A DNA stretch of 55,771 nucleotides from Alphaproteobacteria bacterium. GTDB taxonomy: Bacteria > Pseudomonadota > Alphaproteobacteria > Micropepsales > Micropepsaceae. A model generated the notes under the pieces. It worked only from the letters and a program-made list of their open reading frames with translations. It made no database searches and was not told where the DNA came from. The position numbers and the translations under genes were made by a program. The stretch lies in the NCBI GenBank assembly GCA_013697055.1, contig JACCXK010000137.1:1-55771 (forward strand), in the 5' to 3' direction. Position 1 is the first letter of the stretch. Every line of letters begins with the position of its first letter. Shown piece by piece: positions 38,632-46,926 of the stretch.

Positions 38632-39029
38632 CTTGTCCTCTTCGCCCGTAAGGCGTGCAGACTAAGCCATCTGGGCAAAATATCTCAAGCCGCGATTGCC
38701 CCCCTAGTTGGCCACAGGAATCATGGATCGTGAACCTCTTAGGGGCACTCTCTGCTATTCCTTCCATGCAAGGCCGGCCATACGGACGGTTCCGTACGGT
38801 TGGCATGAACCGTTGATCAGAAGTGGAACGGTCGGCTTCCGGAATGGTCGCCGGAGTTGGGGCGATCCAAAATGCGCATTGCGAACTCCGCTTTTGGTGG
38901 AAGGACGTTGGCCTTACCAGAGCGGAAAGCCGCTTCTGACCCAAAGCGGACGTTGCTATTGCGATGACGGCCTGGAGGTAGGCGAAGATAAGCTTCGCCG
39001 AGCGACCTCGGCTTTTTGCTCCCACTCTG
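38632..39029. other. No gene; repeat copy H
   Basis: Contains the repeat at 38886-38955 and otherwise only short competing frames. Confidence 0.5.
38886..38955 (+). repeat. Twin-hairpin repeat, copy H
   Basis: The first hairpin is degenerate (CTCCGCTTTTGGTGGAAGGA). The second, GCCGCTTCTGACCCAAAGCG then GACGTT, is well kept. Confidence 0.7.
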
Positions 39030-39737
39030 TCAGGGAGAGCCGGTCAGTATGCTTTCCTTGCCAGCGACGGTGGTGGCTCTCAATTTATCTACGGCGTTCT
39101 GCAGGCTCTCGCTCGCAGATGCAGCCGTGAATCCCTGAACGATCCCTTCCTGTTTGATATCATCGAACACCTTCTCGGCGCGCTCACCGGCCTGGCTCGC
39201 AATATCACGGATCTGGTCCTTCACCTTAGCAGCGGCGGCTCCCGCCAGTTCCTGCTCGACGGCCGTAGAGGCAAACATGGACGCAATTCCAGCCCCGATA
39301 CCAGCGCCTACAATGCCTAAGAGGAGCGGCTGCGCTTCCAAGGTTACGGCGAAGTTCTTCTGTACGGAATTTCCGATCTGCCGCCCAACCTGGACGCCCG
39401 TGCGGGAGGCTTCCACTTTCGCCGACATAGCGGTATCGACGGCGCCTTCGACGCCCGCCTTGGCAGCGTCGCTGGCGTACTGCACCGCTTCATCGACCTT
39501 GCCAGCCACCTTGGCGGCAGCAGCCCCGGCACCTTCCGACGCACTCCGGAAACCGTCGGTGACAAACCGAGCCGCGCCCGGCAACGCATTTGAAAATGAA
39601 GCGATTTTCGTCTCGCCAAAGACCATCCATAGAATTCCGAGGCCAAGAAACCCCGCAGCAACGGGATTTTCGCGAATGGCGTTGTTCAACTGCTTCACGA
39701 AGGCGCCGCTAGTATTTGTGTTTGTAGCGATTGTCAT
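39030..39737 (-). CDS. Membrane-associated amphipathic helical protein, last gene of the DUF3618 operon
   Basis: This 235-residue protein starts at ATG 39737 (MTIATNTNTSGAFVKQL). It has hydrophobic segments at about 26-42 and 130-150 (LLLGIVGAGIGAGIASMFAS), separated by Ala/Lys/Glu-rich amphipathic helices (AAAAKVAGKVDEAVQYASDA). This apolipoprotein-like pattern is common in alphaproteobacterial stress genes. The start overlaps the holin-like gene by four bases. Confidence 0.7.
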   Translation of the reverse strand: MTIATNTNTSGAFVKQLNNAIRENPVAAGFLGLGILWMVFGETKIASFSNALPGAARFVTDGFRSASEGAGAAAAKVAGKVDEAVQYASDAAKAGVEGAVDTAMSAKVEASRTGVQVGRQIGNSVQKNFAVTLEAQPLLLGIVGAGIGAGIASMFASTAVEQELAGAAAAKVKDQIRDIASQAGERAEKVFDDIKQEGIVQGFTAASASESLQNAVDKLRATTVAGKESILTGSP

Positions 39738-40126
39738 TTGGCGAGGTTCCTTGCTGCGGCAACGTCCTGACTGAGCTGCTGCATGGTGTTCTTCAATTTG
39801 AGCCTTTTGGGGTTCAGCCGGCCTAAGCCGGTAACCAGAAATGCCGCGCTCAAAGCGCCTCCGACCACGGCGGATATGAGATAGGACAACGGCTCGGAGA
39901 TTCCCATCTGGGAAAGCCACGTCGCCAAGGCAAGTAGCACCATGGCAACAGCCGGAATCATCAAAACCCCGGCAACGACCAGCAATGCCGCGCCCCTTCC
40001 AGCCTCGTCTATCTTTTTGGACAACTCCGCCTGGGCAAGGCGCACCTCTGTTACAACCAGATGCCCCAGTTGATCGACCACATCGCCGAACAGGGCGGAA
40101 ATTGACTTGCTGTCGGTGGGTAACAT
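39734..40126 (-). CDS. Phage-holin-superfamily / DUF1469-like membrane protein
   Basis: This 130-residue protein has an amphipathic N-terminal helix (LGHLVVTEVRLAQAELSKKI) and two membrane hairpin segments (GAALLVVAGVLMIPAVAMVLL and YLISAVVGGALSAAFLVTG). It fits DUF1469 / putative actinobacterial holin-X, a chromosomal stress family, not an actual phage lysis gene. Confidence 0.85.
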   Translation of the reverse strand: MLPTDSKSISALFGDVVDQLGHLVVTEVRLAQAELSKKIDEAGRGAALLVVAGVLMIPAVAMVLLALATWLSQMGISEPLSYLISAVVGGALSAAFLVTGLGRLNPKRLKLKNTMQQLSQDVAAARNLAK

Positions 40127-40142
40127 TGCGCGCCTTCCTGGT

Positions 40143-40691
40143 TTACGATTGAGCAGGCGAGTTTATCGTGTCCGCCGTGACCTGAGCGGATGACGGAGGC
40201 GCACTTTTCAGGAAGCGCAACGCCGCAAAACCCAGGACAACGGCACCGCCGAAAAACAGCGCGGGTTGCCGCCGGGCAACATCTTCGACTTCTGTGATCA
40301 GCTCCCGCACATCGCGTTGACGTACGGCCTTGGCCACGGTGCTAAGCTCGCTGCCCGCCCGCCGGATGTAGCGCGCCGCCTGAGGGACGTCAGCCTCGAA
40401 CTCTCCCGCCGCGCGATGGATCGCGTGGGCCACCTTGTCGAGATATTCGGCGCCAACATTTTTCTGCTCACTGACGGCCGACTTCACCTTTTCGGTCGTG
40501 TCGTCAAGGATATCCTTCGCAGCATTTCCGATTTCGTCTGCTTCCTGCTTGGCGGCTTTGGTAACGGAATCCGCGACGGTCGATGCTGTCTGTTTCAAGT
40601 CGCTGCCGACCTGCCGTGCCTGCTCTGCCAGGCTCGCATTCGAGTCACCGCGCGAGGGGCCGTTATCAAATGACGTGTCCGAGATGGTCAT
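40143..40691 (-). CDS. Amphipathic membrane-anchored protein
   Basis: This 182-residue protein has long Ala/Lys/Asp/Glu-rich amphipathic helices (ASTVADSVTKAAKQEADEIG, KVKSAVSEQKNVGAEYLD) and one membrane span near the C-terminus (PALFFGGAVVLGFAALRFL). It resembles proteins that accompany DUF3618 and DUF1469 genes. It is the second gene of the operon, 12 bases after the DUF3618 gene. Confidence 0.7.
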   Translation of the reverse strand: MTISDTSFDNGPSRGDSNASLAEQARQVGSDLKQTASTVADSVTKAAKQEADEIGNAAKDILDDTTEKVKSAVSEQKNVGAEYLDKVAHAIHRAAGEFEADVPQAARYIRRAGSELSTVAKAVRQRDVRELITEVEDVARRQPALFFGGAVVLGFAALRFLKSAPPSSAQVTADTINSPAQS

Positions 40692-40703
40692 GAAAATTCT
40701 CCG

Positions 40704-41699
40704 TTAATTCAAGTTGGTAGGTGAAGCATCTGAGGCGAGTTCCGTCCCGGCGCCGTTCCCGAGCGCTGTCGTCAGGCCTTTATCCACGACCGCCTTGACC
40801 GCGACCGCCGTACCTTCGATCGTTTTAGAAAGCCCTTCGGTTGAGAGGCCTTCGCGAGCGGCGGCGGCGGCGATATCTCCCACAATGCCTGCGGCGGTGT
40901 CCTTAGCGCGCTCCACGCCCTGCGCGACCGCGCCGCGCGCGGAATCTTTGACGTCTTCGCTGGTTTCGCCGAACATTCTGTTTTCCGCTTCGGATATGGG
41001 AATAGATGCGGCAATGAACGCGCCCACCGCCAATGCAAGACCGCCGGCTACGAGCGGGTTTTTGTCGATTAGATCCTCGATGGCTGTCTTGGAGCGGACG
41101 GCTACCCGGGCGCCCGCGTCACCGAGATCAGACACGCTTGCAGATACCTTGTCCAAGGCCTCCGCAGAGGTTTCCTTCACGCTGCGACCCGCTTGGTTTG
41201 CCGTTCCCGTCGCAGAATCCAGGAGGTCTTGCGCCTTGTCGCTGACGGTATCCTTCATAGCGTTGACGCTGGCGACCATCGTGCCTTCGGCGTCTTTCAC
41301 CGATTGGGCCAGATCATTCGCCTTGTCGCTGACCGCTTGGGAAAGCTTTCCGTTGTTCTGTCTTGATAGCAAGACGCCGCCGCCGATGAGCAGCAACGGT
41401 ACCGGGATGGATTTCAAAATGCCCCACAAGGGGTAAGCGACCGCGGCCCCGATGGCGACAGCCTGGAGGGGGTTATCGTGTGCCTTGCGCTGGATGGACG
41501 AGAGAATCTGACTGCTTTCTTCGCGCACGAAGCCCTTGAACTCCTCCTTGATATGGGACGGCGACAGACGATCTTTCAGATCGTCGATGGTGCCGGCGAC
41601 CTTGCTGTTCAGCTCCAGCACCGAAGTCTCAAGGCCCTCGCGGGTGATCTCCGCCTCCCGGCTAAGCTGCCTTACCGAGTTCCCATTCTCTGAGATCAT
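40704..41699 (-). CDS. DUF3618-like membrane protein, first gene of a stress operon
   Basis: This protein of about 331 residues starts at ATG 41699, with GAGGAG nine bases upstream. The DUF3618-like N-terminus (REAEITREGLETSVLELNSK) is followed by a membrane span near 85-105, long amphipathic helices and another hydrophobic pair near 210-225 (PLVAGGLALAVGAFIAAS). It heads a four-gene minus-strand operon and has an EcfG-type promoter 47 bases before its start. Confidence 0.8.
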   Translation of the reverse strand: MISENGNSVRQLSREAEITREGLETSVLELNSKVAGTIDDLKDRLSPSHIKEEFKGFVREESSQILSSIQRKAHDNPLQAVAIGAAVAYPLWGILKSIPVPLLLIGGGVLLSRQNNGKLSQAVSDKANDLAQSVKDAEGTMVASVNAMKDTVSDKAQDLLDSATGTANQAGRSVKETSAEALDKVSASVSDLGDAGARVAVRSKTAIEDLIDKNPLVAGGLALAVGAFIAASIPISEAENRMFGETSEDVKDSARGAVAQGVERAKDTAAGIVGDIAAAAAREGLSTEGLSKTIEGTAVAVKAVVDKGLTTALGNGAGTELASDASPTNLN

Positions 41700-41743
41700 G
41701 CCAACAACTCCTCGGTCACGACTATGCTGAGATTGCCCGATAT

Positions 41744-41770
41744 GGAACACATCGCTCGGGAAAACGTTCC
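41744..41770. promoter_or_regulatory. Palindromic, bidirectional EcfG-type promoter
   Basis: On the plus strand GGAAC (41744-41748), 16 bases and CGTT (41765-41768). On the minus strand GGAAC (41770-41766), 17 bases and GTT (41748-41746). One 27-base site therefore offers -35 and -10 elements in both directions. The minus direction serves the DUF3618 operon. No confident gene lies in the plus direction. Confidence 0.7.
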
Positions 41771-42514
41771 GGGCGCGAAGCAGGTCCCTCGCGGTTCGCT
41801 TCCCTCGCGCCCTCAAGCGGAGACCCGGAGTGCAGTCACGCAATTGGGTGCAAATGCCGCTCCGCCCTCGGCCGTCGGCGGAAGGTGCGTTTATGTACTA
41901 CGGCACTACGCCAGCCCGGGCCCGCCCGGATCTCTATCAGCACAGGCAATGACGAAAACATGGAATGTTGGGCCAGGTTGCTGCTCGCCGATGCAAGGAC
42001 CGACATTCCAGAGCCTACGCTACGCTCGTTGGCCGACCTGGTTGGAGCCGTCTGCAATCGAGCCGGCGCCGCCATCCCAGCCGGCAGGGCCGCCAATCGA
42101 AACTCAGCCCGCAGGGCTGTCGCCGACACCCCAGCCGATTGGGCTGCAGCCGGTCTCTAAGCCAATAGCACTACCGCCGGACTCCGCTCCGAGCACGCTG
42201 CCGCCGGCTCCTGTGCCGGCCTCACTATAGCGACACGGCGTTGAGGTTGCCGTTGCACGGCGGTCACGTGACGCCCTGGCTCGCAAATCGCATGACGCGA
42301 TTGGGCGCTATTATCTCGCCAGCTATTATTCTTCATTATGGCCATGATGAATTTCTATCGCATTTTTAGTTTGACGCACCAAAGAGGCCGGATTCCTTCT
42401 GGCCTTTCTAGCAACGGCGATCACGATCGAAACTCCACGCAAAATGTGTCGGACCGGCATCCTGTGTCCGTTCTAAGGCCACCCTTGCTGGGGCAGTTTG
42501 GTTCCGCGTGAATA
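41771..42514. other. No confident gene downstream of the plus-strand EcfG site
   Basis: A plus-strand frame ending at 42230 is Pro-rich near its end (LSPTPQPIGLQPVSKPIALP), which could be a real protein tail, but its upstream part is not convincing. A hairpin GAGGCCGG/CTGGCCTTTC near 42384-42412 might end a plus-strand transcript. Confidence 0.35.
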
Positions 42515-43534
42515 TTAGTCAGCGAGTTTGGTGGACGCCTTGCGCGGCGGACGCGCCCTTGAGCCGGGACGATTAACCTTGGGCGAACGTTTCAAATCCA
42601 ACTCGCAAACGATTTCCGCTCCAGTTAGGAGAAGCACAATTGAAAGCCAAATCCATGTCAAAAAGCCCACCGCTCCGCCTAGCACTCCGTACGTACGGTC
42701 GTAACTGCCGAAATGGAGTGCGTACCATGTAAATAGCCAGGTTCCGAGGAGCCAGAAGAGGGCAGCAAAAGTGCTTCCCCAAGTAATCCAACACCACGGC
42801 GTTCGCACCCTATCTGGGCCATAGCGATAGATTACTGAGATTACTGAAGAACAAATACAAAAGCCCAGCGGCCATACCAAAATATTATAGGTCGTCTGCA
42901 GCAGCGTGCTGTGCTGGGACGCAATAAGTTTCTGAAGCGTGACACTTAAATAGATGACACCGGCTGCCAAGGTCACAACCACAACCGTCAGCAGCAACGT
43001 ACCGATAGTCAGCTTTAGAAAGCCTCGTGTTTCAACAGTCTCAAACGCAATGTTCAGACCGTCTATTATGGACTTTATCCCTCCACTCGCACTCCACACC
43101 GCAACTATGAACCCCAACGCGAATGTAAGATCCAGAGCAGCCGGCTTTGTGGCAATGAGGCGCTTTAATTCGGTCGAAATAACCAAAATAGCGCCCCCCG
43201 GAAGAAATCCCGATACCATCTGCAACCCTTCGAGGAGCGAGCTACGGTCCTCGAAGAAGCTGTAAAGAGAAACCACACAGGCAATGGCAGGAAAAATCGC
43301 TAGTAGAAAGAAAAAGGTGATGCCACCTGCCACTGCCGGGATACGGTCTTCTGAAAACTCGGAGTATATCCGTTTTGCTAACGTCACAAGATTCACAGCA
43401 CGGCGTGCTGTGCCTTTCCGAAGATAGACTGATGACCGAGCCCAAAAGCCGCGGATCACGGGAGCGAGGTCGTGGAGTAGAGCGCGAACTGGGCCAAGTG
43501 TGCCGCCCTTATCGAGTCTGGGGTGGCCCTTCAT
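42515..43534 (-). CDS. YihY/virulence factor BrkB family membrane protein
   Basis: This 339-residue protein has about six membrane spans. The family signature is AVAGGITFFFLLAIFPAIACVVSLY near residue 62, with FGSYDRTYGVLGGAVGFLTWIWLS near 275. Despite an old name linking it to RNase BN, the family is of unknown function and is often stress-related. It stands alone on the minus strand. Confidence 0.93.
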   Translation of the reverse strand: MKGHPRLDKGGTLGPVRALLHDLAPVIRGFWARSSVYLRKGTARRAVNLVTLAKRIYSEFSEDRIPAVAGGITFFFLLAIFPAIACVVSLYSFFEDRSSLLEGLQMVSGFLPGGAILVISTELKRLIATKPAALDLTFALGFIVAVWSASGGIKSIIDGLNIAFETVETRGFLKLTIGTLLLTVVVVTLAAGVIYLSVTLQKLIASQHSTLLQTTYNILVWPLGFCICSSVISVIYRYGPDRVRTPWCWITWGSTFAALFWLLGTWLFTWYALHFGSYDRTYGVLGGAVGFLTWIWLSIVLLLTGAEIVCELDLKRSPKVNRPGSRARPPRKASTKLAD

Positions 43535-43610
43535 AATTCTTCCTCGGCAAGAAATCGCGATGGGTCGGAGGGATCATGTCGCCGGTTCAAATTTTGAGCC
43601 CAGCGAGATT

Positions 43611-43856
43611 CTACTGTGATGTTGTGGAAGCACTCGGCTGGACGAGGCCTTTTCCTGCACGCCATTCCTCCGCCTGTTCCCGAGTCCATCCCGCGGGCCA
43701 AGAAATGTCAGTCCCATTACTCAAGATTCTTGGCTCGGTGAAGCGGTGGCAAGAACAATAAAGATCGACATACCCTGCGATAGGGTCTGAGCACACCTGA
43801 ACATCCTCTTCGGACATGCAGCCGGGTTCATGCGCGTCAGGATCGGGGTACCGCAT
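43611..43856 (-). CDS. Small Cys-containing protein of unknown function
   Basis: This 81-residue frame starts at ATG 43856 (MRYPDPDAHEPGCMSEEDVQ). It contains Cys residues in VCSDPIAGYVDLYCSCHRF and an amphipathic WTREQAEEWRAGKG. It reads like a real protein, but there is no ribosome site and no known family. Confidence 0.4.
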   Translation of the reverse strand: MRYPDPDAHEPGCMSEEDVQVCSDPIAGYVDLYCSCHRFTEPRILSNGTDISWPAGWTREQAEEWRAGKGLVQPSASTTSQ

Positions 43857-43988
43857 TTTACGAGTCAGGAGATCAGTGAGTGCCAAAACAAGTACCCGGG
43901 ATGAGGCTAGGAGGATATTCCAAAGCAACGCGCCGGGTGCCACTTGGTGCCTTTTCTGCCACCAGGCCGGTCTCGCCCGCCGGGTCGT

Positions 43989-44013
43989 GGAACCATGGCT
44001 ACAACAAGGCGTT
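43989..44013 (+). promoter_or_regulatory. EcfG-type promoter before the membrane microprotein pair
   Basis: GGAAC (43989-43993), a 16-base spacer and CGTT (44010-44013). The microprotein start codon follows 57 bases after the -10 element. Confidence 0.75.
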
Positions 44014-44070
44014 TGCAAGGCGCGCCGCAATTCAGGCGGACTTTAGAAGTTTTCAAAACTGGAGACAGAA

Positions 44071-44145
44071 ATGCACGGAATCATTTATCTTGTAGGTCTC
44101 GTAGTCGTCGTGCTGGCAGTTCTCTCATTCATTGGAATTCACTGA
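44071..44145 (+). CDS. 24-residue membrane microprotein
   Basis: ATG 44071 follows GGAGACAGAA. The peptide starts MHGIIYLVGLVVVVLAV and ends SFIGIH, one membrane span with short ends. Its stop TGA overlaps the next ATG by one base (TGATG), so the next gene is translationally coupled. It lies directly downstream of an EcfG-type promoter. A close relative is seen at 26440. Confidence 0.65.
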   Translation: MHGIIYLVGLVVVVLAVLSFIGIH

Positions 44146-44993
44146 TGAGCGCGGTGGGAGAGACCACGGCTGCCATCCGCAGTTCTCATTTCCAATGGCC
44201 TGCGATTTTCGGTGGCGCGGTAGCTGCCGCGGGAGTCTCTTTCACCCTACATTCGTTCGCGGCAGGCGTCGGGCTGTCGGTTCTTTCCACGGCGCCGACT
44301 TGGCGGGACTCGAACGCGTTTTACTGGGTGGTTTGCGGCCTGTATCTTCTGTTCGTGTCTCTTTGTGCATTCGCGTTGGGCGGCTACATCGCCGGCCGCA
44401 TGCGGTCGCCCTTAAACATTGGTTCGGCGGAGGCGGAATTCCGCGACGGAATGCACGGCCTTGTAACGTGGGGGCTTGCGATTCTAATGACAGCGGCACT
44501 AGCGCTCGGCGCGGGTGCTATTGCCTCCCAGGCGGTCGCACCCTCGGGCGGTTCTACCGGAGCCGCTCAGTCGGTCGCGGGTGAAAACATCATAGCATCT
44601 GAATTGGATGAACTGTTCCGGGCTCAGCGTCTCCCTGCAGACCTAGTTTATCGTCGCGCCGAAGCTGCGAGGATATTGTTGAAGGCCTCTAGTCATGACG
44701 GCATTCCTCGAGAGGACAAAACCTACCTTAGCGCCATGGTAGGTAGCACCACTGGCATCGGGCCCAGTGAAGCCACCGCGCGGGTGGATCGGGAAATCGA
44801 AGCTTCTACGCGAGAACTACGCCGTGCGCGGATCGCGTCAGTTTTACAAGCGTTCTTCGTCGGTGCGGCGTTGCTTGTTGGTGCGGCCGTAGCTTGGTTC
44901 ACAGCTGAGGAGGGTGGCCGTGATCGAGAGGCAAACCGGTTGTTTATATGGGAAGGCTTCCCTCGTACTCGTGCCCGGTCCCAGCGGACATAG
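44145..44993 (+). CDS. Multi-span membrane protein of unknown function
   Basis: This 282-residue protein starts at ATG 44145, coupled to the microprotein. It has four membrane segments: WPAIFGGAVAAAGVSFTLHS, FYWVVCGLYLLFVSLCAFAL, LVTWGLAILMTAALALGAGA and a C-terminal VLQAFFVGAALLVGAAVAWF. A soluble helical loop of about 110 residues separates the third and fourth. No named family is recognised. The upstream promoter suggests a stress role. Confidence 0.75.
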   Translation: MSAVGETTAAIRSSHFQWPAIFGGAVAAAGVSFTLHSFAAGVGLSVLSTAPTWRDSNAFYWVVCGLYLLFVSLCAFALGGYIAGRMRSPLNIGSAEAEFRDGMHGLVTWGLAILMTAALALGAGAIASQAVAPSGGSTGAAQSVAGENIIASELDELFRAQRLPADLVYRRAEAARILLKASSHDGIPREDKTYLSAMVGSTTGIGPSEATARVDREIEASTRELRRARIASVLQAFFVGAALLVGAAVAWFTAEEGGRDREANRLFIWEGFPRTRARSQRT

Positions 44994-45153
44994 ATGACAA
45001 TCAGCCGCTTTTAATAGTCGTTTACGAACAGTCGCTGTCTATTGTGGTGATGCATTGATCCACTCGTTTATTTTGATTCAAGTGTTTAATCAGATCGGTT
45101 TAGAAGGCCCGCTGGCGCGGGAGAATTATGATTGAGCGACACCGGATTAGATA

Positions 45154-46110
45154 ATGAAACTTGCTGGAAGTCCGCAGCTTAGGCCACGCCATGCTATAGG
45201 AGGCCAATCCGTCACATGCGTGATCAATGGATCGGCTAGGTCGAACGGCGCTTCCGAAGCGAAACAGCGGGTTGTTGAGCTATTCAGGTTACGCGGTCGG
45301 GAGGTCAACGTAGTGTTGGCTGAAAACGGAAGTGACATTCCAGAAATCGTAAGGCGCGCCATATCGGAACGCAGCACCGTTGTTGTGGCAGCCGGCGGCG
45401 ACGGCACCGTCAATGCAGTGGCTTCAGTCGTGCTGGGTAGCCATGCTGCATTGGGTGTGTTGCCGCTCGGTACGCTCAATCACTTCGCCAAAGACTTGGG
45501 CATCCCCATGGATTTAGAGGAGGCGGTCGAAACCGTGATAAACGGGTCCACCATCCATGTGGACGTGGGCAAAGTGAATGAGAGTATCTTTCTAAACAAC
45601 TCCAGTCTCGGCCTTTATCCCGCCATCGTACGCCACCGAGAAGACATCCAGAAAAAGGGCCATGGGAAATGGTGGGCCTTTGCGGTTGCGACCGTACAAG
45701 TGCTCCGGCGGTATCAACGGCTCTACGTACGATGGAAAATAGAGGGCAAGCCAGAGGTCAGCGAAGAGACCCCGTTTGTTTTCATAGGAAATAATCAATA
45801 CGAAGTCTGCGGCTTGCGGATTGGGAAAAGGGACTGTGTAGATGCGGGAAAACTGTGGGTATACCGCGCACCCCAGGCAAGCCGGTCATCACTGCTTCGT
45901 CTAGCCATCGACGCATTCCGAGGAAAGTTCGATACGCGCGAACTAGCGACCTTTGCCACCGATACGTTGAGCATCCGGACGCAGAAGAACCATGTACACG
46001 TGGCCACGGACGGCGAAGTCCAAACCATGCGAGGTACATTAAACTATTCTATCCTTCCGAAGGGTCTAAGTGTCATCGTCCCTCAGACGCGAGTTTCTAA
46101 ACCGGGTTAG
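45154..46110 (+). CDS. Diacylglycerol/sphingosine kinase-family lipid kinase
   Basis: This 318-residue protein has the nucleotide motif VVVAAGGDGTVNAVAS near residue 75, GVLPLGTLNHFAKDLGIP near 104 and HVDVGKVNESIFLNNSSLGLYP near 135. These define the DgkB/YegS kinase fold, which phosphorylates lipids. It is followed nine bases later by a phosphoesterase and then a PAP2 phosphatase, suggesting a lipid-phosphate module. Confidence 0.9.
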   Translation: MKLAGSPQLRPRHAIGGQSVTCVINGSARSNGASEAKQRVVELFRLRGREVNVVLAENGSDIPEIVRRAISERSTVVVAAGGDGTVNAVASVVLGSHAALGVLPLGTLNHFAKDLGIPMDLEEAVETVINGSTIHVDVGKVNESIFLNNSSLGLYPAIVRHREDIQKKGHGKWWAFAVATVQVLRRYQRLYVRWKIEGKPEVSEETPFVFIGNNQYEVCGLRIGKRDCVDAGKLWVYRAPQASRSSLLRLAIDAFRGKFDTRELATFATDTLSIRTQKNHVHVATDGEVQTMRGTLNYSILPKGLSVIVPQTRVSKPG

Positions 46111-46119
46111 GCGGTCCTA

Positions 46120-46926
46120 TTGCGAACAATCGCGCATATCTCTGACCTCCATTTCGGGCGCGTAAATTGCGCCATACTTCCTGCACTCACTGCTGTAATC
46201 AACGCTGTGCGGCCGGACGTTGTTGCAGTTTCTGGCGATTTGACACAGCGCGCGCGTTCCAAGGAGTTTGGAGCTGCGCGCGAATTCTTGGCCACTCTTC
46301 CCGAGCCGCAGATAGTGGTGCCAGGCAACCATGATGTCCCGTTGTACGATATTTTTAGACGTTGGTGGTCACCACTTAAGAGATATCGCAAATATATCAG
46401 CGACGACCTAGAACCGTTTTTCGCCGATGAAGAGATCGCCGTATTAGGCGTCAACACAGCACGATCATTCACGTTCAAAAACGGTCGCATCAACGCAATA
46501 CAGGTGGCGAACAGCTGCAATCGCCTTGGTAAAGGGGCCCAGAATGGCGTCCGCATCCTTGTTACCCATCACCCATTCGGTGTGGAGGAACGGGGCGGCG
46601 CAGATATTGTTGGGCGAGCCGATATGGCAATGACTGAGTTCGCGCGATGCCGCATCGACGTGATCCTGACCGGACATCTTCATGTCAGCGGCATCAGCAG
46701 TAGTGCAGCCCATTATGCTCTGCCTGGCTATTCCGCCCTCTTCATTCACGCTGGTACGGCGACTTCGGTTCGTCAGCGCGGCGAAGTGAACGCCTGGAAT
46801 CTCATACACATAGATGGCGAAGCGATTTCGGTCGACTGTTTTGTCTGGGACGCGACCCATCAGAAATTCACAATCACAAAAACCTCTAACTTCAGACGAG
46901 GCCCAGAAGGCTGGTCTGAAGCTTGA
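46120..46926 (+). CDS. Metallophosphoesterase, cyclic-nucleotide/phospholipid type
   Basis: This 268-residue enzyme starts at TTG 46120. The metal motifs are in order: HISDLHFG, VSGDLTQRAR, VPGNHDVP, VTHHPFG and LTGHLHVSG. The set matches class III phosphodiesterases such as CpdA/GpdQ. Its stop overlaps the start of the PAP2 gene (TGATG). Confidence 0.92.
   Translation: MRTIAHISDLHFGRVNCAILPALTAVINAVRPDVVAVSGDLTQRARSKEFGAAREFLATLPEPQIVVPGNHDVPLYDIFRRWWSPLKRYRKYISDDLEPFFADEEIAVLGVNTARSFTFKNGRINAIQVANSCNRLGKGAQNGVRILVTHHPFGVEERGGADIVGRADMAMTEFARCRIDVILTGHLHVSGISSSAAHYALPGYSALFIHAGTATSVRQRGEVNAWNLIHIDGEAISVDCFVWDATHQKFTITKTSNFRRGPEGWSEA

Noticed and set aside
26190-38955. CRISPR array from the repeated hairpins
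   Set aside because: Copies are 1-3 kb apart with genes between them, have no uniform spacers, and no cas gene is present.
39734-40126. Prophage lysis gene because of the holin-like family
   Set aside because: DUF1469 proteins are ordinary chromosomal membrane proteins, and no phage structural or lysis gene is nearby.
41724-42230. Pro-rich plus-strand protein
   Set aside because: Only the end looks protein-like; the start overlaps the bidirectional promoter and other frames compete. Left as uncertain.
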